The translations under genes and the position numbers were made by a program. From Clostridia bacterium (GTDB taxonomy: Bacteria; Bacillota; Clostridia; Oscillospirales; Acutalibacteraceae): a stretch of 64,000 bases of DNA. Of this stretch, positions 16,029 to 25,270 are shown in pieces. The stretch lies in the NCBI GenBank assembly GCA_017465505.1, contig JAFTWB010000024.1, positions 62,001 through 126,000 on the forward strand, read 5' to 3'. Numbering within the stretch: the stretch's first letter is position 1; each line of letters opens with the position of its first letter. Under the pieces are notes generated by a model. It did not search any database, was not told where the DNA came from, and saw nothing but the letters and a program-made list of their open reading frames with translations.

Positions 16029-18833
16029 TTATTCTGTTGTACGCTTTTTGATAACCACGCAAGCAGCTACTGCAAGAAGTGTAAACATTACTGCATAAAC
16101 GCAAAGTCCATTGCTTCCTGTGGGGGGTACATCAATGGGAGGAAGTGTAGTTGCAGGAGCAGTCATACTTACGGGAACTGCGGTGGTTGTGGGAGCGGCA
16201 GTTGTGGGAGCGGCAGTTGTGGTAGGCTCAGCAGTAGTTGTGGGAACCTCTGTGGTAGTAGGAGCAACTGTTGTTGTAGGTGCTTCTGTGGGCTCTGTTG
16301 TGGGAGCTACTGTGGTTGTAGGAGCCTGTGTTGTTGTGGGAGCCTCAGTAGGCTCTGCTGTTGTAGGCTCGGCAGTAGTGGGCACAGCAGTTGTTGTAGG
16401 TGCTTCAGTGGGCTCAGCAGTTGTAGGAGCTGCGGTAGTTGTGGGAGCCTCTGTTGTAGGAGCCTGTGTTGTTGTGGGGGCTACTGTGGTAGTAGGAGCC
16501 TGTGTTGTTGTAACGGGAACGGTAGTTGTAGGAGCAACTGTTGTAGTAGGTGCCTGTGTTGTTGTAACGGGAACGGTAGTTGTAGGAGCAACTGTTGTAG
16601 TAGGTGCCTGTGTTGTTGTAACAGGAGCGGTAGTTGTGGGAGCAACAGTTGTTGTGGGTACTTCGTTTGCTGCGTTTACAAACTTATACTTGATGTTTGC
16701 TCTGCCGTCTGTAACTGCACTTGCTACATTGCCGTCAACCTTTATTTCCTCAGAGTCTGCGTTGTTCATATCCTTGGAGTAAAGACCGCTTAATGTATAG
16801 TCCTCAGCGTCCATCTCAGAGATAACATAACCGATATTAGCAGGGATGTTATCGAACTTAACGCTCTCGCCGTCCTTAAGGGTAAAGGTGTATGTATCGC
16901 CCTTTACGTTTTCTTTGTTGATATTTGTAACTGCATTCCAGATAGACTCTGTGTAGTTTGTAACATCTTCGCCGTTGATAGTAGTGAGCTTGAAGTTATA
17001 TGTGAACTCGTCACCGCGGCACTCTGCCTTCTGCTCATCTGTAAGAGCAGTGTAGTCAACTTCCTTCTCAACCTCAACGGAGGTGTTAACGGGAAGGTTG
17101 AAGCGGATGTATGCGTTTGCGTTGAACATACCACGCTCAACGTAGTAAATTGTCATATTGTGAACCACTGTGGGGTCATAGGTGTTGTTGTTAGCGATGA
17201 AATCACCGAGGATACCGTTGCTGGAAACTGCCTGGGACTCAAGGCCTGCTCTGTTCCTTGTGTTAAGAGGGTCAGCAGTCGCTTCCTGAGCGAGAATATC
17301 GGTAACTGCACCTGTTGTTACAGTAGCCTCACCTGTGGAGAAGTCAATCTTACCCTTAGCCATTTTGTGAGCACCGCCCATATCAAGAACAAGCTCACCG
17401 TCGATATAAACCAGAAGGTCATCGTCGCCCATAAACTCGAAAGTTGTTGCGACTTCGTTGCCGTTTTCGTCAAGAACCTTACCATTAGAGGAAAGTGTGA
17501 AGGGGATGTCGTACTTAACTGCGTAGCCGTACTTAAGGTCACGCTTTGCGGTGTAATCGTACTCACCATCTGCACTTGCGTCGGGGTCAGCAGAGTTATT
17601 GGGGAAGAAACCTGCACCAAGGTCGTTGTCATAAGCCCAGTCGGAATCAGTAGCGGAAAGCTCCTCGAAGTTCCAGTCTCTTACGCCCTCAGAGCGAACT
17701 GCCCAGTCAGAGCCATTGAAGTAAACATTGTTCTGGCCTGTAGTAACGCCAGCTACGTTGCCATTCTGGTCTTTAAGGTCGTTATCAACGTCGTATCTGT
17801 ATTCACGGCTTGTGAACTGATAGTATGTAACGCCTTCGTTGTCAATAACATCAAAGGGGAAGTTAAGGCCTTCGTAAACCTGACCCATCTGAACATCTTT
17901 ACCCTCAGCAGTAAGCTGATTGTAGTAAGAAGAAGTTGCAGGGTCGTTTTTGTCAATAACAAGCCAGAAAGACATATTGGGCTCATCACGGTTCATAGGA
18001 ACAGAAATAAGCTGGCCTGTGGGAGTCATAAGGTTAACGTTCATTGCATCGGGAAGATTCTCCCAGGACTCGAACTTGAAGTTAATACCAATCTGAGTAT
18101 CCTCTACACCGCCCCAGAGGTTGTCTGCAAGAACATTACAGTCAGAGCCACGCTCAGCGAAGTAGTAGTTTGTGCCGGGCTCAACAACCTCAAAAAGACG
18201 GAAGGTGTTTGCGCCTGTTGAATCGCCCTCTGTGAAAGGCATTGTCATATAGGTTGTGCCGTAGTTAAAGGAGAAGTTAACCACCATAGCGGATTGGCCG
18301 ATTTTTGTTGTGAGCCACTCTTTGTCAAAGTAAGGAACTTTAACTGCACCGTTTGCTGTGCTGTGTGCAGGCACACCATCAATCATACCTGCGTCAAAGA
18401 TACCCTGTGCAACTGCGTTGGGGTTGGAACGGTTTGCGATATTTGCAGTCCAGGTGAAGTTGTAAAGCTCCTGAGGAATCTGTGAATAATCGAAAACTGT
18501 GTTAACATCCTGCTTGTAGAAGTTTCCGAAGTAGATAGGTGTATCAACGCCCTGTGCCTCATAATAATCAGAAGCAGCATTGTTGAGCATATGGTATGCT
18601 TCGTTTGTATATGACTGTGACACGCCCTGAATAATGGATGAGTCTACCATCTCAGAATCGTAGTAATAGTCAAAAAGCGTTGAGTTGAAGGTCTTTGTAC
18701 CAACAACCATATCACCTGTGCGAGCCTGTGCGTTCTGTACAGAAACGGAAATTGCAACCGCAAATACAGACAAAGCAATCAGTGCCGCAAGAAGAACAGA
18801 AAGTGCTCTTCTGGAAAAAGTTTTTGCTTTCAA
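16029..18833 (-). CDS. Sortase-anchored fibro-slime surface protein with Thr-rich stalk
   Basis: 934 residues from TTG 18833, decided by GAGGAGG. Order: signal peptide 1-38; an N-terminal region about 40-400; a fibro-slime/PA14-like domain about 400-580 (TTFEFMGDDDLLVYIDGELV and later YYVERGMFNANAYIRFNLP); a SpaA/Cna-B-like domain about 583-720 (VEVEKEVDY to YKFVNAANE); a Thr/Pro/Ala stalk about 720-890; and a sorting signal at the end: VPPTG near residue 903, a hydrophobic stretch, then KKRTTE. Sortase would cut at the PPTG site and link the protein to the wall. Fibro-slime domains are carbohydrate-binding-like modules known from fibre-adherent gut bacteria. No dockerin. Substrate is unknown. 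Confidence 0.87.
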   Translation of the reverse strand: MKAKTFSRRALSVLLAALIALSVFAVAISVSVQNAQARTGDMVVGTKTFNSTLFDYYYDSEMVDSSIIQGVSQSYTNEAYHMLNNAASDYYEAQGVDTPIYFGNFYKQDVNTVFDYSQIPQELYNFTWTANIANRSNPNAVAQGIFDAGMIDGVPAHSTANGAVKVPYFDKEWLTTKIGQSAMVVNFSFNYGTTYMTMPFTEGDSTGANTFRLFEVVEPGTNYYFAERGSDCNVLADNLWGGVEDTQIGINFKFESWENLPDAMNVNLMTPTGQLISVPMNRDEPNMSFWLVIDKNDPATSSYYNQLTAEGKDVQMGQVYEGLNFPFDVIDNEGVTYYQFTSREYRYDVDNDLKDQNGNVAGVTTGQNNVYFNGSDWAVRSEGVRDWNFEELSATDSDWAYDNDLGAGFFPNNSADPDASADGEYDYTAKRDLKYGYAVKYDIPFTLSSNGKVLDENGNEVATTFEFMGDDDLLVYIDGELVLDMGGAHKMAKGKIDFSTGEATVTTGAVTDILAQEATADPLNTRNRAGLESQAVSSNGILGDFIANNNTYDPTVVHNMTIYYVERGMFNANAYIRFNLPVNTSVEVEKEVDYTALTDEQKAECRGDEFTYNFKLTTINGEDVTNYTESIWNAVTNINKENVKGDTYTFTLKDGESVKFDNIPANIGYVISEMDAEDYTLSGLYSKDMNNADSEEIKVDGNVASAVTDGRANIKYKFVNAANEVPTTTVAPTTTAPVTTTQAPTTTVAPTTTVPVTTTQAPTTTVAPTTTVPVTTTQAPTTTVAPTTTQAPTTEAPTTTAAPTTAEPTEAPTTTAVPTTAEPTTAEPTEAPTTTQAPTTTVAPTTEPTEAPTTTVAPTTTEVPTTTAEPTTTAAPTTAAPTTTAVPVSMTAPATTLPPIDVPPTGSNGLCVYAVMFTLLAVAACVVIKKRTTE
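16501..16661. repeat. Tandem 54-bp repeat in the Thr-rich stalk
   Basis: Copies 16501-16554 and 16555-16608 are identical by eye; a third, diverged copy runs 16609-16661. The unit encodes 18 residues, TTTQAPTTTVAPTTTVPV. Identity at third positions points to recent duplication, so copy number should vary between strains. Confidence 0.85.
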
Positions 18834-18884
18834 AATAATCCTCCTCTATACATTTTGTAGTTTACGAAAATAAACTATGTAAAA

Positions 18885-18913
18885 ATTATATTATCAAATA
18901 TTATGCTTGTCAA
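18885..18913 (-). promoter_or_regulatory. Consensus sigma-A promoter of the fibro-slime gene
   Basis: Minus strand TTGACA (18913-18908), 17-bp spacer, TATAAT (18890-18885): a full match, implying high expression. Confidence 0.85.
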
Positions 18914-19015
18914 TAAAAAAGATAAAATAAACAACAAAATTTAAGAATATGTTAACTATTTTTGTGGTTTGTCACGTTTTAAAAAATTTCACCCTCAAAT
19001 ATGGTCGAAAATTAT

Positions 19016-19038
19016 CCCGCTGTATAAACTACAGCGGG
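19016..19038 (-). terminator. Probable terminator of the HTH gene
   Basis: CCCGCTGTA and complement around TAAAC; the T-run on the minus strand is short (ATAATTTTC). Confidence 0.6.
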
Positions 19039-19046
19039 ACTTGAAT

Positions 19047-19337
19047 CTAGTAATACTTTGCAATATGCATAACCTTTTCACGGGCTTTACGGACTTGTCT
19101 TGTAATGGTCGAAGGAGCTACGCCTCTTTCCTGTGCAATATCTTTCATTTTTTTGCCGTTAAGGTAATACTCCTTAAGGGCATGAAACTCCTTGGGAGTA
19201 AGCTCATTCTTCATAGCCTCGTAAACTATGCTCAGCTTTCGTCGGCGTTCATTTATTTCTTCTCCGCCGCTCTGATACCTGTCGTAAACCAAAGCGTCGA
19301 AAACATAACTGTCACAAGCTACAATCTTACGCGGCAT
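19047..19337 (-). CDS. Sigma-70 region 4-like helix-turn-helix protein
   Basis: 96 residues, ATG 19337 with AGAGGAGGAC. Residues 45-92 read as a region 4-type HTH: LTPKEFHALKEYYLNGKKMK, then DIAQERGVAPSTITRQVRKA. There is no region 2, so it is not a full sigma factor; it resembles the stand-alone region 4 proteins of phages and mobile elements, or the YlxM type, but it is not next to ffh. It overlaps the preceding small gene by 11 bases and is translationally coupled to it. Likely DNA-binding regulator; target unknown. Upstream of the pair lies a LexA-like box, which could put it under SOS control. Confidence 0.75.
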   Translation of the reverse strand: MPRKIVACDSYVFDALVYDRYQSGGEEINERRRKLSIVYEAMKNELTPKEFHALKEYYLNGKKMKDIAQERGVAPSTITRQVRKAREKVMHIAKYY

Positions 19338-19539
19338 TGGACTGTCCTCCTCTTAAAGCGAGAACTTCGCAGGTTTTCATACAATCCAGATACATTGTTC
19401 TGAGAGTGATAAGACAACCCTTTATAACCCTTGCTTCCTCACCCTTTGCTCTTTTCAACTTTTCTTTTAAGCGGTCCATATCCTCCTTTACTTTCACGGC
19501 GTTTTCAAAATATTCCCGTGACCAGCTGATATAATCCAT
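19327..19539 (-). CDS. Small helical protein upstream of HTH gene
   Basis: 70 residues if begun at ATG 19539, which has AAAGGAAGG eight bases upstream; in-frame ATGs at 19569 and 19590 lack a site as good and would give up to 87 residues. Residues 10-50 are rich in Lys and Glu with heptad-like spacing (VKVKEDMDRLKEKLKRAKGE), so a coiled coil or helical bundle is probable. No family recognised. Together with the HTH gene it makes a two-gene operon that could be a small phage-derived or SOS-controlled module. Confidence 0.6.
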   Translation of the reverse strand: MDYISWSREYFENAVKVKEDMDRLKEKLKRAKGEEARVIKGCLITLRTMYLDCMKTCEVLALRGGQSNAA

Positions 19540-19622
19540 ACCATATACCTTCCTTTCGCTTGACTTCATCTTTAACAAATCGGGGCTCATTCGTTAAATT
19601 TACAGTTTTTTCCTGTAATTTT

Positions 19623-19650
19623 ATTTTAGCACGGATTTCGGAAAATTCAA
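19623..19650 (-). promoter_or_regulatory. Sigma-A promoter of the small HTH operon
   Basis: Minus strand TTGAAT (19650-19645), 16-bp spacer, TAAAAT (19628-19623). A perfect TTACAG/CTGTAA inverted repeat follows in the leader near 19599-19617 and could be an operator. Confidence 0.6.
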
Positions 19651-19658
19651 TAGTTTTT

Positions 19659-19672
19659 CGAATATTTGTTCG
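19659..19672. promoter_or_regulatory. LexA/DinR-like operator
   Basis: CGAATATTTGTTCG differs by one base from the Firmicutes SOS box CGAAC-N4-GTTCG. It sits eight bases upstream of the -35 of the small HTH operon. It could equally be the operator of the HTH protein itself. Confidence 0.5.
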
Positions 19673-19728
19673 ATATTTTAAAAAGTTGAGAAAACTTCAC
19701 AAAATTTTCTCTTGATTTCTATGCAAAA

Positions 19729-19756
19729 AGGACTGCTTCCAATTGGAAACAGTCCT
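19729..19756 (-). terminator. Intrinsic terminator of the exonuclease gene
   Basis: AGGACTG / CAGTCCT outer arms and TTCCAATTGGAA inner palindrome, followed on the minus strand by TTTTTGC. Confidence 0.88.
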
Positions 19757-19760
19757 GATT

Positions 19761-20600
19761 TTACTTAGAAGATATAATCTTTTTTGAAATAACAACGCCC
19801 TCGTACTTAACCTTTGCCTGTACCCTGCCCTTAAAGCTCTGCTTACACTCGGGACACACAAAAAATGCATTAAGGGTGTTATTTTGCTTGCTCCACTTAG
19901 ACTTTCTGACACATCTGACTCCGCAGTCAGGGCAGTCAAAGAAAAGCTGCTCACGGTCAAGTTTAGGGTTGTTGATATTGGTTATGAATTTATTTTTAAA
20001 GCGGAGCTTTTTGTAAAACTCCTCGTCACATTCCTCAATAAACTCCTCGAAATGCCTGCGATTATAAAGCGCCTTAAGACATTTAAAGCTGAGCATTGCG
20101 TCATCAAGAGCACGGTGAACCTGATTCTCCCCTTCTACAAAACCCAACATCTGTGCACAGGAGGAAAGTCCCAGCATACGGCTTGATGAGCTTACGCCCA
20201 AGGAATACTCGCAGTATTTCTGCAAATCACAGAAGCTTTTTACAAAAGGCAAATCGGAATCAAGAAAGTGAAGCTCACAATTATCAATAAGGGTATGAAG
20301 GTCTGTGTTGCTCCAGGTCAACAAGGTGCTGTCCCCAAGGAACTCGGCAAAATCATCAAGAACAAAGGGAAAAGTTTTCTCAGCTCTTTTCAGCTCCTTG
20401 AAGTCGATATTTATAAGCTTCTGCACCTGAGGATGGATACTTTTGGCAACAGTTGGCTTAACAAGGCAGGAAAAGCTGTCTTCAACCTTCAGCCGCTTGT
20501 CCAGCTTAACTGCACCAAACTCCACAATCTCGTTGACGTACTTTCCCAGCTCCTTACAAAAAGCCGTATTCCATTCCAAATCAAGAATTACGAGGCTCAT
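19761..20600 (-). CDS. DEDDh 3'-5' exonuclease with C-terminal zinc ribbon
   Basis: 279 residues. ExoI motif VILDLEWNTAF (D6, E8), ExoII region WSNTDLHTLIDNCEL near residue 96 and ExoIII motif HRALDDAMLSFKCL near residue 162 give the DEDDh set of DnaQ-like nucleases, close to the KapD/ERI-1 branch. The last 70 residues add two CPxC pairs (FDCPDCGVRC and FVCPECKQSF), a zinc ribbon that may bind nucleic acid. The ATG at 20600 shares ATGA with the typA stop, so it is translated by coupling. RNA or small-oligonucleotide trimming is the likely role; the substrate is not fixed by sequence. Confidence 0.87.
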   Translation of the reverse strand: MSLVILDLEWNTAFCKELGKYVNEIVEFGAVKLDKRLKVEDSFSCLVKPTVAKSIHPQVQKLINIDFKELKRAEKTFPFVLDDFAEFLGDSTLLTWSNTDLHTLIDNCELHFLDSDLPFVKSFCDLQKYCEYSLGVSSSSRMLGLSSCAQMLGFVEGENQVHRALDDAMLSFKCLKALYNRRHFEEFIEECDEEFYKKLRFKNKFITNINNPKLDREQLFFDCPDCGVRCVRKSKWSKQNNTLNAFFVCPECKQSFKGRVQAKVKYEGVVISKKIISSK

Positions 20601-22423
20601 TTTTTAAACGCCTTTTTCATTCTCAGCTCTTTGGAGAGAATGGTTTTTCTCATTCTTACTGAAACAGGAGTAACCTCTACAAGCTCATCATCAGCAATAA
20701 ACTCGAGGCACTGCTCCAGAGAAAGAATTGTGGGAGGAACAAGACGCAGAGCGTCATCAGAGCCTGAAGAACGGGTATTTGTCATATGCTTACGCTTGCA
20801 AACATTTACAACAAGGTCGTCTGACTTGGGGCTCTCGCCGACAATCATACCCTCGTAAACTTCAACACCTGCACCAATAAAGAGTCTGCCTCTTTCCTGT
20901 GCCTGATAAAGTCCGTAGGTGACACTTTCGCCTGATTCGTGAGCGATAAGTGAACCATGATGACGGGTAATAATCTCACCCTTGTACGGCTCGTAACCAT
21001 CGAAAACAGAGTTCATAATGCCGTTGCCGTTTGTATCGGTAAGAAACTCGGGGCGGTAACCCATAAGGCCACGGGCAGGAATACGGAACTCGATATGAGT
21101 CATTCCCGAGTCACGGGTGCCCATATTGATGAGCTCGCCTTTACGGGAGCCAAGCTTTTCCATAACAGGGCCAACGTAAGCGTCGGGAACTTCAATCATA
21201 AGGTACTCAATAGGCTCGCACAAAACGCCATCGATATGCTTTGTGATTACCTTGGGACGAGAAACCTGAAACTCATAGCCCTGGCGACGCATTGTTTCAA
21301 TTAGGATTGAAAGGTGAAGCTCGCCTCTGCCGGAAACTCTGAAGGTATCGGCTGAGTCTGTTTCGGCAACACGCAAAGCAACGTTTGTTTCGATTTCCTT
21401 GAAAAGTCTGTCACGAAGATTTCTGGAAGTAACAAACTTACCCTCTCTGCCTGCAAAGGGAGAGTTGTTTACAATAAAGTTCATAGAAACTGTGGGCTCG
21501 TCGATTTTTACAAAAGGCAAAGCCTCGGGTGTGTCTGTGTCGCAGATTGTGTTACCGATATTGATGTCGGCAATACCGCTTACGCAAACAATATCGCCAA
21601 GGGTTGCGGTTTCTGTTTCAACTCGCTTTAAGCCCTCGTACTGATAAAGCTTTGCAATTTTTACACGTTTATTTTCGCCTGATTCTGTGCAAAGAAGGGC
21701 TTGCTGGCCTGCTTTTACAGAACCACGCTCAACTCTGCCGATACCGATTCTGCCGATGTAATCATCGTAGTCGATATTTGAAAGAAGAAGCTGCAAAGGA
21801 GCGTCCTTGTCACCCTCGGGAGCAGGAATTTCATCAACGATTTTCTTGAACAAAGGCTGCATATCCTTGCCTTCTTCGTAAGGGTCAAGCATAGCAAATC
21901 CGTCCTTGCCTGAAGCATAAACCACAGGGAACTCAAGCTGGTCATCATCTGCACCAAGTTCAATAAAGAGGTCTAAAACCTCGTCTATAACTTCCTCGGG
22001 ACGTGCACCGTCACGGTCAATCTTGTTAACAACAACCAGAACCTTTTTCTTAAGGCCGAGAGCCTTTTTAAGAACGAAACGTGTCTGGGGCATACAACCC
22101 TCGAATGCGTCAACAAGAAGCAGAACACCGTCAACCATCATAAGGATACGCTCAACCTCACCGCCGAAGTCTGCGTGTCCGGGAGTATCAACAATATTTA
22201 TCTTAACGTCACCGTACATTACCGCAGTGTTTTTGGAAAGGATTGTGATACCTCTCTCTCTTTCCAAATCATTGGAGTCCATAACTCTCTCGGCAACTGA
22301 CTCATTGGCACGGAAAATACCGCTCTGTTTTAAAAGAGAGTCAACGAGAGTTGTCTTGCCGTGGTCAACGTGAGCAATAATCGCAACATTACGCAAATTT
22401 TCATTTCTTGACAAAGTAATCAT
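20597..22423 (-). CDS. typA: Translational GTPase TypA/BipA
   Basis: 608 residues from ATG 22423, the start that fits the conserved N-terminus (NENLRNVAIIAHVDHGKTTL). An in-frame GTG at 22459 would add 12 residues. GTPase motifs: AHVDHGKTT (G1), DTPGHADFGGEVER (G3), NKIDRDGARP (G4). EF-G-like domains III and V and the TypA-specific C-terminal domain follow at full length. TypA binds the ribosome and aids assembly or stress translation. It forms an operon with the downstream exonuclease (4-base overlap). Confidence 0.96.
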   Translation of the reverse strand: MITLSRNENLRNVAIIAHVDHGKTTLVDSLLKQSGIFRANESVAERVMDSNDLERERGITILSKNTAVMYGDVKINIVDTPGHADFGGEVERILMMVDGVLLLVDAFEGCMPQTRFVLKKALGLKKKVLVVVNKIDRDGARPEEVIDEVLDLFIELGADDDQLEFPVVYASGKDGFAMLDPYEEGKDMQPLFKKIVDEIPAPEGDKDAPLQLLLSNIDYDDYIGRIGIGRVERGSVKAGQQALLCTESGENKRVKIAKLYQYEGLKRVETETATLGDIVCVSGIADINIGNTICDTDTPEALPFVKIDEPTVSMNFIVNNSPFAGREGKFVTSRNLRDRLFKEIETNVALRVAETDSADTFRVSGRGELHLSILIETMRRQGYEFQVSRPKVITKHIDGVLCEPIEYLMIEVPDAYVGPVMEKLGSRKGELINMGTRDSGMTHIEFRIPARGLMGYRPEFLTDTNGNGIMNSVFDGYEPYKGEIITRHHGSLIAHESGESVTYGLYQAQERGRLFIGAGVEVYEGMIVGESPKSDDLVVNVCKRKHMTNTRSSGSDDALRLVPPTILSLEQCLEFIADDELVEVTPVSVRMRKTILSKELRMKKAFKK

Positions 22424-22525
22424 TCTTTCTACATTAAAATTACTAAAATATTTTATCACAAAGCCCTTTTAATTACTATGGTAAATATAGATGAAATTAA
22501 AAGCTTTATAGCAAAACTTCTTATA

Positions 22526-23164
22526 TTACTGTTTACCTTTTTGTTCTGAATTATCACATACCCAATCCGCTTTAACCGACGGACTATACCTATCAACATA
22601 GTATTGCTCAGCAGGAAAATATCTGTCTACATATTTCTGCGTTATGTCTTTTTCCGAACCGATATATGTATCTCGTGTTAACACTCTTTGCAATCGAATA
22701 CTTTCGGGAACATCAACATAAACAACATAATCGAACACTCCTGTAAGTTCTTCTCTCTGTAAAAATACACCTTCAATAATTACAATTGCTTTTCCGCTTA
22801 TTTTGAAGCTCTCTGTTTTATACACATCACAATCATTATCATAAATTTCGATTTTTCTATCAATAACTCCGTCCGTTTTAAGAGGATGAATAATCTCATT
22901 TATGAGATAATCATATCTCCATTGTAGATTGTAGTAACACAACCACTGTGAATAATTATCGTTATATCTTACAGAACGAGGAAAAATAAAATCATCCAAA
23001 TGAAGCACAACGTTATTTATGCCTTTATAGGATAAAACTTCTGCTACATTCTCAGCTAATGTGCTTTTTCCTGAACCGCCAAGTCCATCAATTCCAACAA
23101 TCGCGATATCTCTGTTTTCTATAAATGCAACAATGGTTTTTATTAAATCATTTATTCTTTTCAT
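22526..23164 (-). CDS. Uridine-kinase-like P-loop kinase
   Basis: 212 residues from ATG 23164, behind AAAGGAAC; a longer reading frame to 23254 has no site and a non-family N-terminus. Walker A is GIDGLGGSGKST near residue 27, a DDFIF block follows near residue 60 (the PRK/uridine kinase substrate aspartates), then VIIEGVFLQ and the lid region LQRVLTRDTYIGSE. It would phosphorylate a nucleoside, pantothenate or other small hydroxyl substrate in the cytosol; which one cannot be said. The gene is visibly more AT-rich than typA and acn on either side, a hint of horizontal gain. It stands alone. Confidence 0.8.
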   Translation of the reverse strand: MKRINDLIKTIVAFIENRDIAIVGIDGLGGSGKSTLAENVAEVLSYKGINNVVLHLDDFIFPRSVRYNDNYSQWLCYYNLQWRYDYLINEIIHPLKTDGVIDRKIEIYDNDCDVYKTESFKISGKAIVIIEGVFLQREELTGVFDYVVYVDVPESIRLQRVLTRDTYIGSEKDITQKYVDRYFPAEQYYVDRYSPSVKADWVCDNSEQKGKQ

Positions 23165-23267
23165 AATAAAGTTCCTTTTATAAATTAGCAATACAATTGT
23201 AACCCATATTTCTGCAAAAAACAATAGCCGACACAAACAGGCTTTATTCCGCAAATATAATTTTCAC

Positions 23268-23296
23268 TTTACAATATAGAGGTTTTATTATATAAT
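23268..23296 (+). promoter_or_regulatory. Sigma-A promoter of the acn-icd-rex operon
   Basis: TTTACA (23268-23273), 17-bp spacer, TATAAT (23291-23296). No convincing Rex operator palindrome overlaps it. Confidence 0.75.
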
Positions 23297-23332
23297 ATAT
23301 AAGTTAGAAAATATGAAGGAGGTATCTTTCAG

Positions 23333-25270
23333 ATGGGATACACAATAGCTGAGAAGATTATCAAAGCTCATCTTCTCGAAGGCGAAATGGTAAAAGGCAC
23401 AGACATCTGCCTTAAAATCGACCAGACCCTTACTCAGGACGCAACAGGTACAATGGCTTACTTGGAGTTTGAAGCCATGGGCGTTGACAGAGTTAAAACA
23501 GAAAAAAGCGTGGCTTACATAGACCATAACACCTTACAGACAGGTTTCGAAAATGCTGACGACCACAGATTTATTCAGTCTGTGTGCAAAAAGCACGGTG
23601 TTTACTTCTCCCGTCCCGGCAACGGCATTTGCCATCAGGTTCATCTTGAGCGTTTCGGCAAGCCCGGCAAAACTTTAATCGGCTCTGACAGCCATACTCC
23701 CACAGGTGGCGGTATCGGTATGCTTGCTATGGGTGCAGGCGGTCTTGACGTTGCAGTTGCTATGGGCGGCGGCGGATATCACATTACAATGCCCGAAATC
23801 GTTAAGGTTAACCTTAAGGGAAAGCTCAACGATTACGTTGCTGCCAAGGATATTATTCTTGAAGTTCTCCGCGTTCTCTCCGTTAAGGGCGGCGTTGGCA
23901 GAATTATCGAGTACGCAGGCGAGGGTGTTAAGACCCTTTCTGTTCCCGAAAGAGCTACTATTACAAATATGGGTGCAGAGCTTGGCGCAACAACCTCTGT
24001 ATTCCCCTCTGACGAGATTACAAGAGAGTTCCTCAAAGCTCAGGACAGAGAATGTGACTTTACTGAGCTCTGTGCAGACGCAGACGCAGTTTACGATAAG
24101 GAGATTGAGATTGACCTCTCTACCCTTACTCCTCTTGCTGCTTGTCCTCACAGCCCTGACAACGTTAAGCCTGTATCTACTCTTTCCGACATTAAAGTTG
24201 ATCAGGTTTGTATCGGCTCCTGCACAAACTCAAGCTATCTTGATATGATGACAGTTGCAGCTATGCTTAAGGGCAAGACAGTTGCAGACGGCGTTTCTCT
24301 TTCCATTGCTCCCGGCAGTAAGCAGGTTCTTAATATGCTTGCTCAGAACGGTGCTCTTGCAGATATGATTGCCGCAGGTGCAAGAATCCTTGAGTCTGCT
24401 TGCGGTCCCTGTATCGGTATGGGTCAGTCACCCAACTCTGCAGGTATTTCCCTGAGAACCTTCAACAGAAACTTTGAGGGCAGAAGCGGTACTGCTGACG
24501 GTCAGATTTATCTTGTATCTGTTCAGACTGCCGCAGCTTCTGCACTTACAGGCTACTTTACAGACCCCACTACTCTCGGCGTTGCTCCTAAAATCGAAAT
24601 GCCCGAGAAGTTCCTTATTAACGACAATATGGTAATTGCTCCTGCAACACCTGAAGAGGCTCCTTCTGTTGAGGTACTCCGTGGCCCCAACATCAAGCCC
24701 TTCCCCACAACAACTCCTCTTGCAAGTGAGATTAACGCAAGCGTTTCTCTTAAGGTAGGAGATAACATCACAACTGACCACATTATGCCCGCAGGTGCTA
24801 AGATTCTTCCTCTGCGTTCCAACATTCCTGCTATTTCACAGCACTGCTTCACAGTATGTGACAAGGAGTTCCCCGAGCGTGCAAAGGCTCTTGGCTCTTC
24901 CATTATCGTTGGCGGTGTAAACTACGGTCAGGGCTCTTCTCGTGAGCACGCCGCTCTTGCTCCTCTTTATCTTGGAGTTAAGGCAGTGCTTGTTAAGTCT
25001 TTTGCAAGAATCCACCGCTCCAACCTTATTAACGCAGGTATTCTTCCTCTTGAATTTAAAAACGAGGCTGATTACGACAATCTGGCATTAGGCAACGAGA
25101 TTCAGATTCCCGACATTGCTCAGATCGTTAAGAACGGCGGCGACGTTGTAATCAAGAACATCACAACCGGCAAGGATATCATTGCTAAGTGTGAGCTTAC
25201 TGAAAGAATGAGAGAGATTATTCTTGCAGGCGGTCTTTTAAACTACACAAAGGAGCAGAGCAATGGATAA
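23333..25270 (+). CDS. acn: Aconitate hydratase
   Basis: 645 residues, ATG 23333 with the strong AAGGAGGT. The three [4Fe-4S] ligands are visible: Cys in [12 protein letters not shown] near residue 302, and the pair in [13 protein letters not shown] near residue 365. The swivel domain carries [18 protein letters not shown] near residue 533 and [20 protein letters not shown]. Length and domain order match the monomeric, mitochondrial-like aconitases of Clostridia. It isomerises citrate to isocitrate in the cytosol. It leads an operon with icd, overlapping it by eight bases, and rex. Confidence 0.95.
   Translation: MGYTIAEKIIKAHLLEGEMVKGTDICLKIDQTLTQDATGTMAYLEFEAMGVDRVKTEKSVAYIDHNTLQTGFENADDHRFIQSVCKKHGVYFSRPGNGICHQVHLERFGKPGKTLIGSDSHTPTGGGIGMLAMGAGGLDVAVAMGGGGYHITMPEIVKVNLKGKLNDYVAAKDIILEVLRVLSVKGGVGRIIEYAGEGVKTLSVPERATITNMGAELGATTSVFPSDEITREFLKAQDRECDFTELCADADAVYDKEIEIDLSTLTPLAACPHSPDNVKPVSTLSDIKVDQVCIGSCTNSSYLDMMTVAAMLKGKTVADGVSLSIAPGSKQVLNMLAQNGALADMIAAGARILESACGPCIGMGQSPNSAGISLRTFNRNFEGRSGTADGQIYLVSVQTAAASALTGYFTDPTTLGVAPKIEMPEKFLINDNMVIAPATPEEAPSVEVLRGPNIKPFPTTTPLASEINASVSLKVGDNITTDHIMPAGAKILPLRSNIPAISQHCFTVCDKEFPERAKALGSSIIVGGVNYGQGSSREHAALAPLYLGVKAVLVKSFARIHRSNLINAGILPLEFKNEADYDNLALGNEIQIPDIAQIVKNGGDVVIKNITTGKDIIAKCELTERMREIILAGGLLNYTKEQSNG

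Noticed and set aside
15999..16793. Two long plus-strand frames (Cys/Gly-rich and Val/Gly-rich) over the Thr stalk
   Set aside because: Antisense of the repetitive ACA/GTT codons; biased composition explains the open frames.
17160..18221. 353-codon open frame on the plus strand opposite the fibro-slime gene
   Set aside because: Antisense shadow of a well-supported gene; Cys- and Val-rich low-quality translation, no ribosome site.
23200..23333. Rex operator at the acn promoter
   Set aside because: No palindrome near TTGTTAA-N4-TTAACAA found by eye.
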